DNA of 42,283 nucleotides from Gammaproteobacteria bacterium (GCA_024636785.1 JAGXGK010000017.1:1-42283), one strand, 5' to 3'. Counted from the first letter of the stretch, positions 15,586 through 25,391 are shown. Notes: a model not told the origin generated them from the letters alone. Translations and numbers: made by a program.

Positions 15586-16392
15586 TTATGAATGGCGCCC
15601 GAACAGGCGGAAATAATTGTCTCTGGTTATCTGCGCGATATGTTCGACGCTGGTGTGGCGCACTTCGGCCAGCGTTTCCGCCACGTGGCGAACCCATGCC
15701 GGGCGGTTCTGTTTGCCACGATGCGGCAGAGGCGCGAGGTAGGGAGAGTCGGTTTCGATCAGCAGGTTTTCATCGGGCACATGGCAGGCGACTTCACGCA
15801 ACACTGCGGCATTCTTAAAGGTGGTGATGCCCGAAAAGGAGATCATGAAGCCGAGTTCCAGAGCCTTGTCGGCAAACTCCATAGTTTCGGTAAAACAGTG
15901 AATCACGCCGCCGCATTTTTCAGCGTTTTCACTGCGCAGAATTTCGAGCGTGTCCTCACCGGCATCGCGGGTATGGACGATAATGGGCTTGTTCAATTCA
16001 TTGGCGATTTGAATATGGCTACGAAAGCGATCTTGCTGAGCGCGGGTATCGCCCTTGTGGTAATAATAATCGAGGCCGGTTTCACCCAGTGCGACCACTT
16101 TGGGGTGGCGCGCCAGGGTCTTTAACTGCTCAGCATCGAACGCTGTGGCCGGGTCGGCCATGGGATGAACACCGACTGAAACTGCGATCTGCGGATAGTC
16201 TTGTACCAGTACCAGCATGTTCGGGTAGCTGTCGAGGTCGATGGCCACGCACAGCATCTGTTCGATGCCCGAATCGATGCTGTGCTGGATGAGCCGGTCG
16301 AAACTGCCCTCGAAGTCGGCCAGATCGATGCAGTCCAGGTGACAGTGTGAATCCACAAACAAGACAGAGCCGCGCGCAGTTGGGGAAAGCAA
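15586..16392 (-). CDS. tatD: TatD-family metal-dependent hydrolase/DNase
   Basis: A TIM-barrel hydrolase of about 268 residues. Metal ligands are seen in VDSHCHLDC (HxH), ALGETGLDYYY (Glu), IVHTRDA (His), GGVIHCFTET (His) and LLIETDSPYLAP (Asp), covering the family pattern. The upstream end is uncertain: the longest frame begins at a TTG (16392) 15 bases after pilZ stops, while the conserved part only starts at VDSHCHLD, so TTG 16362 or GTG 16356 are alternatives. It is the last gene of the holB-pilZ-tatD run. Other TatD paralogues (YcfH type) share the context and are equally possible. Confidence 0.9.
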   Translation of the reverse strand: MLSPTARGSVLFVDSHCHLDCIDLADFEGSFDRLIQHSIDSGIEQMLCVAIDLDSYPNMLVLVQDYPQIAVSVGVHPMADPATAFDAEQLKTLARHPKVVALGETGLDYYYHKGDTRAQQDRFRSHIQIANELNKPIIVHTRDAGEDTLEILRSENAEKCGGVIHCFTETMEFADKALELGFMISFSGITTFKNAAVLREVACHVPDENLLIETDSPYLAPLPHRGKQNRPAWVRHVAETLAEVRHTSVEHIAQITRDNYFRLFGRHS

Positions 16393-16406
16393 ATAACTGT
16401 GCCGCC

Positions 16407-16757
16407 TTACATGGTATGGGTAATGCGATCGGCTTTCATGGCACCGGCCAGATGCGTTTCGATTTTGTTGCGGGTCTGGCCCTTGTCCTGAACCGCAAAC
16501 TGCACACCGATGCCGCGTGCTCTGTTGCCCTGGGCGCCCGATGGCGTGATCCAGATAATCTTACCCGCTACCGGCAGGCGTTCGCCGTCTTCCATCAGGC
16601 TGAGCAGCATGAACACTTCATCGCCTAGATTGTAATCTTTGCTGGTCGGGATAAATAAGCCGCCGTTTTTCACGAAAGGCATGTAGGAGGCGTACAGGGA
16701 AACCTTGTCTTTAATGCTGAGTGAAAGCATACCGGGGCGTGCATTGGTCGCGCTCAT
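16407..16757 (-). CDS. pilZ: Type IV pilus biogenesis protein PilZ
   Basis: A 116-residue single PilZ-like domain. The blocks GMLSLSIKDKVSLYASYMPF, KNGGLFIPTSKDYNLGDEVF, PVAGKIIWITPSGAQGNRA and GIGVQFAV, ending in THTM, closely follow Pseudomonas-type PilZ. This founding member lacks the RxxxR c-di-GMP-binding pair, and none is visible here, so it probably acts by protein contacts in pilus assembly. It lies directly after holB, as in many gammaproteobacteria. A GGACC run precedes the ATG. Confidence 0.93.
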   Translation of the reverse strand: MSATNARPGMLSLSIKDKVSLYASYMPFVKNGGLFIPTSKDYNLGDEVFMLLSLMEDGERLPVAGKIIWITPSGAQGNRARGIGVQFAVQDKGQTRNKIETHLAGAMKADRITHTM

Positions 16758-16795
16758 AGGGTGGGTCCTTGGTCGATCAAATTAGTCAAAAATAT

Positions 16796-17776
16796 TCATA
16801 AAGAGTCCCAGGATATTAGCAGATTTTCCCAGGTTAATTGAGGATTGAGGGCAATACTTTCCTCGCGTATATAGTCGATGATCAGATCATGAAAGACAAA
16901 AATCTTTTTCAAATCGGCCTTGTGCGCAATCTTTTGCAGGTAATTTCGATCTTTTTCATTGATGAGGCTGACAGTGCCTGCGGTGTTTTTCAGACGCACC
17001 AGATCGCTCACCCAGTCCAGCAGCCAGCTGAGACTGAGGTGACGGGGTAAACTGGCCAGTTTGGCGGCATAAGACAGTGAAGACTCGCCATTCTGCGCGG
17101 CGGTGAGCGCGCGGGTGAGTAGCTGGCGCTGCTCCAGAGTTTCATCCTGTTGTTTCAGCGCGACCAGCGGTGCGCCGTGGGCATATTTGAGGGCGATTTC
17201 CGGCGTCTTCGCGCCCTGAGACTGTAGCCACGCCAACGCGACCGCTTCACCGGGCTGGGGAAATCGTAACCCCTGACAGCGGCTGCGCACGGTAATGGGC
17301 AGGCGATAAGGCCGTGAGGTCACCAGAATGATCAGCGTCTGACTGCCCGGCTCCTCCAGGGTTTTCAGCATCGCGTTGGCCGCCTGTAGCAGCAGTCTGT
17401 CGGCGCCTTCAATGATGGCGACACGGTAGCCTTCGAACTGGCTGGTAGAGGTCAGTTTAGTGGTTAGCTGGCGAATCAGGCCGATGCGGATATTGAGCAC
17501 CGGCCGGGTACTTTTGGTTTTCTCCGGCGGCACCGGTTTGAGAATGCTGAGATCCGGATGTGTCTGCGCGGCAATCAGACGACAGGGATCGCATTGCCCG
17601 CAGGCCTCGCCATTGTCCGCAGGCTGCCGGCACAACAGTGACGCGGCCAGCGACCGGGCAAACTCACTCTTGCCGCTGCCCTCCTCGCCGTATAACAGCA
17701 GGGCGTGGGGCAAGCGCTGCGCCTGTTTCATCTGCATCAGGTTGGCCCACTGCTCATGTTGCCAGGAATAAATCAT
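16796..17776 (-). CDS. holB: DNA polymerase III delta-prime subunit
   Basis: A 326-residue clamp-loader subunit. The modified P-loop GEEGSGKS is at 30-37, the zinc module has C49, C59, C62 and C65 (EACGQCDPC), and the SRC-type motif is TVRSRCQGL. I start at the ATG at 17776 (MIYSWQHEQW), which has GGAG about 6 bases upstream; a longer in-frame frame to 17833 would translate into a repeat element and is rejected. The repeat element lies between this gene and tmk. Confidence 0.94.
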   Translation of the reverse strand: MIYSWQHEQWANLMQMKQAQRLPHALLLYGEEGSGKSEFARSLAASLLCRQPADNGEACGQCDPCRLIAAQTHPDLSILKPVPPEKTKSTRPVLNIRIGLIRQLTTKLTSTSQFEGYRVAIIEGADRLLLQAANAMLKTLEEPGSQTLIILVTSRPYRLPITVRSRCQGLRFPQPGEAVALAWLQSQGAKTPEIALKYAHGAPLVALKQQDETLEQRQLLTRALTAAQNGESSLSYAAKLASLPRHLSLSWLLDWVSDLVRLKNTAGTVSLINEKDRNYLQKIAHKADLKKIFVFHDLIIDYIREESIALNPQLTWENLLISWDSL

Positions 17777-17789
17777 TACTGCTCCGCTC

Positions 17790-17963
17790 TGTTGAACCTG
17801 AATCCGTGGTTTAAACGTGGATGCATGGTGCAAGATATTGGTTTCACAGAGGTTTCAAAAAATCTTAGCTTCACCCTTAGGTTAAGCGGGCATTTTTTGA
17901 TCCGCTGTGCAATCAAGAGCTTGTGCCAGGCGCCGCGGTTAAGCCACGGATTCAGGTTGAAGT
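17790..17963 (+). repeat. 164-bp terminal-inverted-repeat element, copy 1 (MITE-like)
   Basis: The core runs from AACCTG at 17795 to CAGGTT at 17958 (164 bp). Its ends are imperfect inverted repeats: AACCTGAATCCGTGGTTTAA on the left and, read on the other strand, AACCTGAATCCGTGGCTTAA on the right. It encodes nothing. A second copy of 163 bp lies at 27465-27637 in opposite orientation with the same interior. The shared sequence extends a few bases outside the core (TGTTG on the left and GAAGT on the right). It fills the whole tmk-holB gap, so it is transcribed with that operon and should form a long RNA hairpin. Confidence 0.85.
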
Positions 17964-17977
17964 GTGTGGTGTTCATG

Positions 17978-18598
17978 CTAAATAATATCGCGCGACTGTA
18001 ACTGCTGCTTAATCTGCTGCTGCACCTGAGCCAGTGGCTGGTTGGCATCGACCGTACAGATGCGCTCGGGGTGGAGGTTGGCGAGATCGAGATAGGCGCT
18101 GCGCACGCGTTCAAAGAAATCATTTTTTTCCTGCTCGATGCGATCGGGCGCACTGCGCTGACCCGCGCGTTCACGACCCACGTCTACAGGCGCATCCAGA
18201 ATGATGGTCAGGTCCGGCCGCAGATCGCCCTGCACCAGTTTTTCCAGTTCGGCGATTTTATCCATGCTGAGTTGGCGTCCGCCGCCCTGATAGGCGTAAG
18301 TGGCTTCGGTGAAACGGTCGCACAGCACGTACTTGCCCGCTGCCAGCGCCGGGCGTATCACCTTATGCAGATGCTCTGCACGCGCGGCAAACATCAGCAG
18401 CAATTCGGCATCGTCGCTGATTTTTTCCTGCGCATGCTGTAGCAGCAACTCGCGTAAGGCTTCGCCCAATGCGGTGCCGCCGGGTTCACGGGTAACGATG
18501 CAGGGCTTGCCGGTGGCTTCCAGCAGGTCACGAATGTAATCACGATTGCTGGTTTTGCCGACGCCTTCAATGCCTTCCAGGGTAATGAATTTACTCAT
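17978..18598 (-). CDS. tmk: Thymidylate kinase
   Basis: A 206-residue dTMP kinase making dTDP. P-loop GIEGVGKT at residues 9-16, then [18 protein letters not shown], the dTMP-binding [15 protein letters not shown], and a LID-type segment [18 protein letters not shown]. Position 17 onwards reads SNRDYI where most family members have a T/S-x-x-x-x-L; nothing essential is missing. It starts 8 bases after the end of mltG in the same operon. Confidence 0.95.
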   Translation of the reverse strand: MSKFITLEGIEGVGKTSNRDYIRDLLEATGKPCIVTREPGGTALGEALRELLLQHAQEKISDDAELLLMFAARAEHLHKVIRPALAAGKYVLCDRFTEATYAYQGGGRQLSMDKIAELEKLVQGDLRPDLTIILDAPVDVGRERAGQRSAPDRIEQEKNDFFERVRSAYLDLANLHPERICTVDANQPLAQVQQQIKQQLQSRDII

Positions 18599-18606
18599 GT
18601 GCTTTT

Positions 18607-19617
18607 TTATTTTTTTCGTTGATGTTGGTCGACCGCCCGGTTGTGCTCAGTCAGGGTGCTCGAAAACTTGTGTCGGCCCGAGTCATCATCAATGGCCACA
18701 AAATAAATATAATCGGTGCTTGCCGGATGCATTACCGCTCTGATTGATTCCAGGCCCGGCATGGCAATCGGTGTCGGTGTCAGCCCCTTGCGGGTATAGG
18801 TATTATAAGGGGTGTCGCGGCGCAGGTCGCGGAAGCGGATGTCGCCATCGTATTCATCGCCCATGCCATAAATCACCGTCGGGTCAGTTTGCAGACGCAT
18901 GTTTTTACGCAGGCGATTGATGAAAACTCCGGCGATCAACGCGCGCTCATCTTCAACCGCAGTTTCTTTCTCCACAATGGAAGCGAGAATCAGCGCTTCA
19001 TAGGGCGAGCTGAAAGGCAGGTCTGCATCGCGCTGCTGCCATAGATCATGCAGGTTTTTTTTCATCAGCGCGTGAGCGCGTTTGAGCACCTCGATGTCGC
19101 TGGTATTTTTGTGAATGTAGTAGGTTTCGGGGAAAAACAGACCTTCGAGATGATCGTATTCAATGGCTAATAAATCCAGAATTTCCTGCTGAGTTAAATC
19201 GGTCGACTGATGCGTGATAGCGCTATGATCACGAATGGCCTGCATGAACTCCTTGAATGTCCAGCCTTCCAGCAACTGCAATGGATACTGATGCACGCGC
19301 CCGGAAGTAATGTCATCCAGCACCTCAGATAAAGTTGTGCCCGGTTGAATGAGATACTCCCCCGCTTTCAGATGTTTGGCATCGCCGTTCAGCCGCGTCC
19401 ATAAAACAAAAAGTTTGGGATGCTCGAGCAGGTCATGCTGCTGTAGCTGTCTGGCTAGATGGCGGATGTTTGCACCGGGTACCAGTTCAATCAACTGACT
19501 TTCCGGCAGAGCATTCGGGGTGTGCATGGTCTGCATTGTCATGATGCCGGGCACCGCCGCAATCAGCAACAGCAGGCTGAACAGGATAGCTTTGAATGGC
19601 GTGATCTTCAGGTTCAT
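18607..19617 (-). CDS. mltG: Endolytic murein transglycosylase
   Basis: A 336-residue single-span inner membrane protein. An N-terminal helix ([17 protein letters not shown]) leads into a LysM-like region ([18 protein letters not shown]) and the YceG domain. The catalytic glutamate lies in [20 protein letters not shown], followed by [20 protein letters not shown] and the [17 protein letters not shown] block. It cleaves nascent glycan strands and limits peptidoglycan length. The start overlaps the stop of pabC by one base. Confidence 0.94.
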   Translation of the reverse strand: MNLKITPFKAILFSLLLLIAAVPGIMTMQTMHTPNALPESQLIELVPGANIRHLARQLQQHDLLEHPKLFVLWTRLNGDAKHLKAGEYLIQPGTTLSEVLDDITSGRVHQYPLQLLEGWTFKEFMQAIRDHSAITHQSTDLTQQEILDLLAIEYDHLEGLFFPETYYIHKNTSDIEVLKRAHALMKKNLHDLWQQRDADLPFSSPYEALILASIVEKETAVEDERALIAGVFINRLRKNMRLQTDPTVIYGMGDEYDGDIRFRDLRRDTPYNTYTRKGLTPTPIAMPGLESIRAVMHPASTDYIYFVAIDDDSGRHKFSSTLTEHNRAVDQHQRKK

Positions 19618-20456
19618 TAAGCGTGTATCCGTAATTGTAAGGCCCAGGCGATTTTCAGGGTAAGCGGGCCGACCCTGTAGCGGCTCTCAGCCAGGGCATT
19701 AACCGGCCAGATACCAATCAGGCTATTACAGACAAAAATCTCATCCATTTCCTGAAGCTGTTGTTTATTGATATCGACGATATGCGTTTCAATATTCAGT
19801 TCCTGCGCAATGGCCAGTATCTGTTGGCGAATAATACCATCAACCCCACTGTGACTTAATGCCGGTGTGAACAGTTCACTATTTTTAACGGCAAACACAT
19901 TGCTCATGGTACCTTCGATGACATGAGCGGCGTCATCGAGCATGAAGCCTTCCTGATATTCATCCTGCCACTCATTTCTGGCCAGAACATTGTCCAGACG
20001 GTTTAGATGTTTGATGCCCGCCAGCGCCGAATTTTGTGATAGCGGATGCCGGCAGAAACAGCTGCTGATACCCTGCGTAAAATACTCATCGAGATACTCA
20101 GGCAGAGCGCTGAGCAGAACGATGCGGCTCACTTTTTGCGGTGAAGGGCTTCGATAACCCCGTTCGCTCACACCGCGAGTCAGTATAAGCTTGATTGTGC
20201 AGTTGCTGATCGGATGTGTTTTTAGCAAAGCCAGCACATCATCCTTGAAATAATCGATGGCAGTTGTGGTGATGCCCAGTTTGCCGGCACCGTGTCGCAT
20301 ACGCTCGATATGCTCATCCCAGAATTGCAGCTTTTCATCTACACAGGCGACGGTTTCGAACAGGCCGTCACCATAATGCAGGCCTCGATCCATAACCGAA
20401 AGATGCCGGCAGGCAATGCCGTTGACCATGATGTGATTGATTGCGGGACTCTGCAT
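19617..20456 (-). CDS. pabC: Aminodeoxychorismate lyase
   Basis: A 279-residue class IV PLP aminotransferase-fold enzyme converting 4-amino-4-deoxychorismate to p-aminobenzoate and pyruvate. GDGLFETVA near the N-terminus, the RGVSERGY loop, the PLP lysine in AGIKHLNRLDNV, and EGTMSNVFAV are visible. It lies 1 base after pabB and touches mltG, giving a folate precursor pair inside the fatty-acid/cell-wall operon. A branched-chain aminotransferase is unlikely given the pabB neighbour. Confidence 0.93.
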   Translation of the reverse strand: MQSPAINHIMVNGIACRHLSVMDRGLHYGDGLFETVACVDEKLQFWDEHIERMRHGAGKLGITTTAIDYFKDDVLALLKTHPISNCTIKLILTRGVSERGYRSPSPQKVSRIVLLSALPEYLDEYFTQGISSCFCRHPLSQNSALAGIKHLNRLDNVLARNEWQDEYQEGFMLDDAAHVIEGTMSNVFAVKNSELFTPALSHSGVDGIIRQQILAIAQELNIETHIVDINKQQLQEMDEIFVCNSLIGIWPVNALAESRYRVGPLTLKIAWALQLRIHA

Positions 20457-20457
20457 A

Positions 20458-21849
20458 TCAGCGATTCAAATTAAAAATGTTGACCAGTCCTTTTGCTTTG
20501 GCGCGGGTCTCTTCCAGTTCGTTCTGTGGCACCGAATCGGCGACGATGCCCCCGCCTGCTCTAAAGCAGATTTTATCGCCTACGCGCACCATGGTGCGAA
20601 TTAAAATATTCAGATCCATGCTGCCATCGCGATTAATGTAACCCAGCGAGCCGGTGTAAGCGCCGCGCTGCTGTTGCTCCAGTTCGGCCAGAATTTCCAT
20701 GCAGCGCACTTTCGGGCAACCGGTGATGGTGCCACCGGGAAACACGGCTTTGATCATATCAACTGGTGTTAACTGATCTTGCAGTATGCCGCGAATATTA
20801 GAGACAATATGGTGCACATGCTGGTAGCTTTCCAGCACCATGAGTTCATCGACTTCAACCGAGCCCGGTTTGCACACCCGCCCCAGATCATTGCGCTCCA
20901 GATCGATCAGCATGACGTGCTCGGCGCGCTCCTTGGGGTGCGCCAGCAGCTCCCGGGTCATGGCGGCATCATCCCCCGTCATGTCGGAGCGCGGACGGGT
21001 GCCGGCAATCGGTCGGGTTTGTACCACATTATTTCGGCAGTGCATCAGACGCTCCGGCGATGAGCTGATCAGGGTGACCTCACCCAGTCGAGCCAGCGCT
21101 GCGAAGGATCCTGGATTAGAGCGGGATAATGCATTGAAAATATCCACGTCGTTGATCTTATCGTCGATCTCAATCTGCCAGAGCCGCGACAGGTTGGCCT
21201 GAAAAATATCGCCGTCGATAATATATTGTCTGATTTTTGCCACCTGCGCCAGATAGGCCTTGTCCGGAGCTTCGTGAATGGCGCCGGCGTTTATTTTTGT
21301 CTGTTTTCCGGCGCTGGCAGGCTGCACTGCCTGCAACGCATCTTTTTCGATCTGATCGAGCAGCCCGGCATGTTCGTTTTCGACAACAGCGGTAACGGTG
21401 TGCTCAAGGTGATCGACAATAATGGCTGCCGGACAGCGCCTGGCTACGGCCAGCGGAGCCTTGCTCGAGGCGAACTCGGTTTTTTCGGGCAGCTTGAGGG
21501 TGGGTTCGATTTCGCCGGCAATTTCATAAGCCAGAAAGACAAACCAGCCACCGGTGAAGGGCAGTTCGGAATTTTGCGGTTCGATTTTTTCTCTTTGCCA
21601 CCACTGATCAAGGCTGTCGAGAAAGCCTCTGCCTTCTGCCAGCGGCTGCTCGCCGGAAAAGGTTAGACGGTGGTCTTTATCCAGTATCAGGCTCTCTTGC
21701 GGATAGGCAAAAATGATGTCGTAGCGATCACGCAGACGCGCCTCGCTGCTCGAGGTGCTGATCAGGGCATAGGGGTATTGTTCAGGTCTGTTTTTACACA
21801 GTTCTGTTAGATCCAGTTGACCTGGAAGTAACCGGGTCTGGAATGACAT
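20458..21849 (-). CDS. pabB: Aminodeoxychorismate synthase component I
   Basis: A 463-residue chorismate-binding enzyme. An N-terminal accessory region is followed by the catalytic domain with PIAGTRPRS, MLIDLERNDLGRVC, VHHIVSNIRG, FPGGTITGCPKVR and GAYTGSLGYI. The PIAGT motif is the mark of PabB (anthranilate synthases have PLAGT with other features nearby). It works with an amidotransferase subunit (PabA) that is not in this window. In most gammaproteobacteria this site has fabF directly followed by pabC; here pabB is placed between them, 10 bases after fabF. Confidence 0.93.
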   Translation of the reverse strand: MSFQTRLLPGQLDLTELCKNRPEQYPYALISTSSSEARLRDRYDIIFAYPQESLILDKDHRLTFSGEQPLAEGRGFLDSLDQWWQREKIEPQNSELPFTGGWFVFLAYEIAGEIEPTLKLPEKTEFASSKAPLAVARRCPAAIIVDHLEHTVTAVVENEHAGLLDQIEKDALQAVQPASAGKQTKINAGAIHEAPDKAYLAQVAKIRQYIIDGDIFQANLSRLWQIEIDDKINDVDIFNALSRSNPGSFAALARLGEVTLISSSPERLMHCRNNVVQTRPIAGTRPRSDMTGDDAAMTRELLAHPKERAEHVMLIDLERNDLGRVCKPGSVEVDELMVLESYQHVHHIVSNIRGILQDQLTPVDMIKAVFPGGTITGCPKVRCMEILAELEQQQRGAYTGSLGYINRDGSMDLNILIRTMVRVGDKICFRAGGGIVADSVPQNELEETRAKAKGLVNIFNLNR

Positions 21850-21859
21850 CCCCGGGCCG

Positions 21860-23104
21860 TTAGTCAGTCAGTTTTCTGAAAACCAGCGTGCCGTTGGTGC
21901 CACCAAAGCCGAATGAGTTGGATAAGGCTACATCAATCTTCATTTCACGGGCGGTGCCCGGAACATAATCAAGATCACAGCCTTCGCCGGGATTGAGCAG
22001 ATTAATGGTGGGCGGGGCGACCTGATCGTGAATGGCCATGACAGAGAAAACCGCTTCAATGCCACCAGCGGCACCCAGCAGGTGACCGGTCATGGATTTG
22101 GTGGAGCTCACTGCGGTCGCTTTCGCGTGTTCGCCCAGCGCCAGTTTAACTGCGTTGGTTTCAGCAACGTCGCCCGCAGGCGTTGAGGTACCGTGGGCGT
22201 TGATATAATCAACTTCAGAGGCATTCAGTCCGGCATCGCGCAGCGCATTGCTCATACATTTGGCCGCACCACTGCCATCAGCAATAGGCATGGTCATGTG
22301 GTAGGCGTCACTGTTGTAGCCGAAACCGGCCACTTCCGCATAAATTTTGGCACCGCGGGCTTTGGCGTGTTCGTACTCTTCCAGCACCAGTACCCCAGCA
22401 CCGTCGCCCAGAACAAAACCGTCACGGTCTTTATCCCAGGGGCGGCTGGCGGTGGCAGGATCATCGTTGCGCGTGGACAGAGCGCGTGCTGCGGCAAAGC
22501 CGCCGATACCCAGAGGCGAGGAGGCTTTTTCAGCGCCGCCGGCAAACATCACGTCGGCATCGCCATAGGCGATGATACGCGCAGCTTCACCGATGCTGTG
22601 GGTGCCGGTTGAACAGGCAGTGACCAGGGCGATATTGGGACCGCGGGTGCCGTGCATGATCGAGAAGTTACCCGAGATCATGTTGATGATGGAGCCGGGT
22701 ACAAAAAAGGGTGAGATCTTACGCGGGCCGGATTCGAGCATCTTACCGTGATTAACTTCAATCATCGGCAGACCACCGATACCGGAACCGATAGCGACAC
22801 CGATTCGATCTGCATTTGCATCGGTGATTTCCAGGCCCGAATCGCGCAGTGCTTCGGCGGCGGCAACCAGACCATAATGGATAAAGACATCCATTTTTTT
22901 CTGATCTTTTGCTGCGATCACATGGCCGGCATCAAAATTCTTAACCGTAGCAGCGAATTTGACAGCATAGTCGCTGGTATCAAACTCATCGATAGCAGTA
23001 ACCCCACTCTTGCCCGCAAGAATATTGTCCCAGCTCTCTTTTAAATCGAGCCCTACGGGAGAAACAATACCCATGCCAGTAATGACAACGCGACGTTTAG
23101 ACAC
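21860..23104 (-). CDS. fabF: 3-oxoacyl-ACP synthase II
   Basis: A 414-residue elongating condensing enzyme of fatty acid synthesis. Counting from the GTG at 23104 (then [11 protein letters not shown]), the triad is C164 (TACSTG), H304 (AHGTST) and H341 (GHLLGAAG), which matches E. coli FabF to within one residue. A TTG at 23131 would add nine residues with no support; an AGG lies 11 bases upstream of the GTG. It follows acpP. Confidence 0.96.
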   Translation of the reverse strand: MSKRRVVITGMGIVSPVGLDLKESWDNILAGKSGVTAIDEFDTSDYAVKFAATVKNFDAGHVIAAKDQKKMDVFIHYGLVAAAEALRDSGLEITDANADRIGVAIGSGIGGLPMIEVNHGKMLESGPRKISPFFVPGSIINMISGNFSIMHGTRGPNIALVTACSTGTHSIGEAARIIAYGDADVMFAGGAEKASSPLGIGGFAAARALSTRNDDPATASRPWDKDRDGFVLGDGAGVLVLEEYEHAKARGAKIYAEVAGFGYNSDAYHMTMPIADGSGAAKCMSNALRDAGLNASEVDYINAHGTSTPAGDVAETNAVKLALGEHAKATAVSSTKSMTGHLLGAAGGIEAVFSVMAIHDQVAPPTINLLNPGEGCDLDYVPGTAREMKIDVALSNSFGFGGTNGTLVFRKLTD

Positions 23105-23130
23105 TATTTTCGTACCTGCAATAAATAACA

Positions 23131-23150
23131 ACAGCCACTGATGTGGCTGT
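23131..23150 (-). terminator. Possible weak terminator or processing hairpin between acpP and fabF
   Basis: ACAGCCAC and GTGGCTGT form an 8-bp stem with loop TGAT. Read on the minus strand it is followed by a T-rich but broken run (TGTTATTTATT). It could lower fabF expression relative to acpP, which is needed in much larger amounts. The role is inferred. Confidence 0.4.
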
Positions 23151-23175
23151 CTTGAACTAGAAAAAACGACAGAAA

Positions 23176-23412
23176 TTAATCTGTATGTGCTTTTATGTAG
23201 TCGATCGCCTGTTGAATAGTGGTGATCTTTTCTGCATCTTCATCACTAATTTCGCACTCGAATTCTTCTTCAAGAGCCATTACCAGTTCAACGGTATCCA
23301 GTGAATCGGCACCAAGATCGTCAACAAATGATGCTGCATTTGTGGCTTGTTCTTCTGTAACACCGAGTTGTTCGATAACAATCTTGCGAACGCGTTCTTC
23401 AGCTGAGCTCAT
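23176..23412 (-). CDS. acpP: Acyl carrier protein
   Basis: A 78-residue housekeeping carrier of fatty acid synthesis, same length as E. coli AcpP. The phosphopantetheine serine is S37 in [20 protein letters not shown]. The start is the ATG at 23412, with AGAGGAAA about 9 bases upstream; the upstream in-frame start at 23439 would contain that ribosome site. The 188-base gap to fabG holds a likely separate promoter. Confidence 0.97.
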   Translation of the reverse strand: MSSAEERVRKIVIEQLGVTEEQATNAASFVDDLGADSLDTVELVMALEEEFECEISDEDAEKITTIQQAIDYIKAHTD

Positions 23413-23454
23413 GTAATTTTCCTCTTTAAATATGATCAATCAGAACTGCGCGGT

Positions 23455-23478
23455 ATTCTAGTGAATTCATGCACAGCA
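23455..23478 (-). promoter_or_regulatory. Probable acpP promoter
   Basis: On the minus strand TAGAAT (23455-23460) is a good -10; a weak -35 (TGGATT, at 23473-23478 approximately) is 17 bases upstream. A start near 23447 leaves about 35 bases before the acpP ATG. The remaining 23480-23600 stretch is very AT-rich, which could act as an UP-like element. No gene is seen there. Confidence 0.4.
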
Positions 23479-23600
23479 ATCCAGTTATAATTGCCCTTCT
23501 TCGACAATACATTTATATACATTTTTAAATCAAAAGGTTATAGATTATTTTTAACTTAAAATATAACCTTAAATTAAGCCGTTTTGGCGATATAAATGCC

Positions 23601-24341
23601 TTAAGGCATGTACATGCCGCCATTTACGTGCAGCGTTTCGCCTGTAATATAGCTGGAATCGGGACTGGCTAAAAAGGCCACGGCATTGGCGATATCCGCC
23701 GGCTCGCCCAGACGACTCAGTGGAATCTGCCCGATCAGCCCCTGTTTCTGCTCTTCCGCCAGTTCGCGGGTCATGTCGGTATCGATAAATCCGGGGGCGA
23801 CTGCGTTCACCGTGACGTTGCGTGAGCCGATCTCTCTGGCCAGCGATTTGGTGAAACCGAGCATGCCTGCCTTAGCGGCTGAATAGTTGGTCTGTCCCGG
23901 ATTGCCGGTGGAGCCGACTACGGAAGCGATATTGATGATACGACCTTTTCTGGCCTTCATCATTTTGCGGATCACCGCTTTGCAGAGGCGAAATATCGAG
24001 GTTAAATTGGTATCAATAATATCGTCCCACTGATCATCTTTCATCACCATCAGCAGGTTGTCGCGGGTGATGCCGGCGTTATTCACCAGAATGCTGACGT
24101 CACCGAAATCACTGGTGATCTGCTTGATAACAGCGGCTACCGAGTCGGCATCGGTGACATTGAGACACATTCCTTTACCTTTTTCACCCAGATATTCACT
24201 GATCTTTTCGGCACCGCTTTCGCTGGTCGCCGTACCGATGACAGTTGCGCCGTCGGCTTTCAGGCGCTCGGCAATAGCTTTACCAATACCCCGGCTGGCA
24301 CCGGTCACCAGGGCAATTTCGCCGTCTAATACATTGCTCAT
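23601..24341 (-). CDS. fabG: 3-oxoacyl-ACP reductase
   Basis: A 246-residue short-chain dehydrogenase using NADPH. The cofactor turn LVTGASRGIG is at 11-20, NNAG follows near residue 88, and the catalytic Ser, Tyr and Lys are in IASVVGSTGNPGQTNYSAAK. The end (SSYITGETLHVNGGMYMP) is classic FabG. It reduces 3-ketoacyl-ACP in each fatty acid cycle. Because the polyene cluster in this window lost its own ketoreductase, FabG might also serve it; that is inference. Confidence 0.96.
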   Translation of the reverse strand: MSNVLDGEIALVTGASRGIGKAIAERLKADGATVIGTATSESGAEKISEYLGEKGKGMCLNVTDADSVAAVIKQITSDFGDVSILVNNAGITRDNLLMVMKDDQWDDIIDTNLTSIFRLCKAVIRKMMKARKGRIINIASVVGSTGNPGQTNYSAAKAGMLGFTKSLAREIGSRNVTVNAVAPGFIDTDMTRELAEEQKQGLIGQIPLSRLGEPADIANAVAFLASPDSSYITGETLHVNGGMYMP

Positions 24342-24381
24342 AGAAACTCTCTTTTAAATCGTCGCTGTTATTCTAATTGAA

Positions 24382-25332
24382 TTAATGCTCGCTGGCGTCC
24401 ATGGAATCCAGAAATTTTTGCATGTTAGCAGGTGTATCCAGAGAAAACGCGGGGACCTCTTTAATTATACGTCGGGACAGACCGCTCAGCACCTTACCCG
24501 GCCCGCATTCGACAATGGCATCATCCGCTGCTGAGCCGATGATTTCAGCGCTTTTAGCCCAGAGCACCGGGCTATATAGCTGTCTGGTCAGCGCATCACG
24601 GATCGCGTCCGGATCGTCATGACTTTTGGCATCGACATTATGAATGACCTGGACTTTCGGGGTTTTGATGGTAATGGTTTTCAATACTTCGGCCAGCTGA
24701 TCGGCCGCCGGCTTCATCAGTGAGCTGTGCGAAGGCACGCTGACCGGTAGTTTTAACGCGCGTTTGGCGCCCTCTTCTTTAGCCAGCTCAATGGCCAGGT
24801 CAACCGCGACAGTATTGCCGGCAATAACTACCTGACCGAGCGAATTGAAATTAACCGCTTCCACCACCTGACCGGTTTCAGCTGCGGCTTTTGTACAAAT
24901 TTCAATGACCTGATGGTCACTCAAATTTAAGATAGCCGCCATCGCGCCCTCGCCTTCAGGTACGGCGTTTTGCATGAGACGGCCACGTTCGGCCACCAGC
25001 CGGATGGCATCGGTGAATTCAATGGACTCAGCCGCGACCAGCGCAGCGTATTCACCCAGGCTGTGGCCTGCGTAGACAAAAGGCTTGAGCATGCACTGCT
25101 CGGCCATAACCTGCATTACAGCGATGTCCGCGGCCAGCATGGCAGGCTGGGTGATTTCGGTCTGATTGAGTTTTTCGACCGGGCCGTTGCTGACAATCTC
25201 CCACAGGTCGTAACCCAGAACTTCGGAAGCTTCCTTAAAGGTGTCAATAATTTGTGGCCAGTCTTGAGTGTATTCTGACAGCATGCCCACAGACTGGGAG
25301 CCCTGTCCCGGAAAAACAACAGCAATATTCAT
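24382..25332 (-). CDS. fabD: Malonyl-CoA:ACP transacylase
   Basis: A 316-residue acyltransferase loading malonyl units on ACP. The N-terminal VFPGQGSQSVGM oxyanion-type loop and the nucleophile S91 in GHSLGEYAAL are present, with the paired histidine in VPSHSSLM. Length is near the usual 309. Both the fatty acid and the polyene pathways would need malonyl-ACP. It is preceded by dapB instead of the usual fabH and plsX. Confidence 0.96.
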   Translation of the reverse strand: MNIAVVFPGQGSQSVGMLSEYTQDWPQIIDTFKEASEVLGYDLWEIVSNGPVEKLNQTEITQPAMLAADIAVMQVMAEQCMLKPFVYAGHSLGEYAALVAAESIEFTDAIRLVAERGRLMQNAVPEGEGAMAAILNLSDHQVIEICTKAAAETGQVVEAVNFNSLGQVVIAGNTVAVDLAIELAKEEGAKRALKLPVSVPSHSSLMKPAADQLAEVLKTITIKTPKVQVIHNVDAKSHDDPDAIRDALTRQLYSPVLWAKSAEIIGSAADDAIVECGPGKVLSGLSRRIIKEVPAFSLDTPANMQKFLDSMDASEH

Positions 25333-25391
25333 CTAGGTTTCCTGTGTTGAAATGGTTGTATCGGAGACTTTTTAGCCCGTTTAAGGTGTCA

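Noticed and set aside
17777-17833. N-terminal extension of holB
   Set aside because: It reads into the inverted-repeat element; MIYSWQHEQW has a proper ribosome site and is the usual start.
17790-17963. Reading the repeated 164-bp unit as a CRISPR or tandem array
   Set aside because: Only single, widely spaced copies exist; there are no regular repeat-spacer units anywhere in the window.
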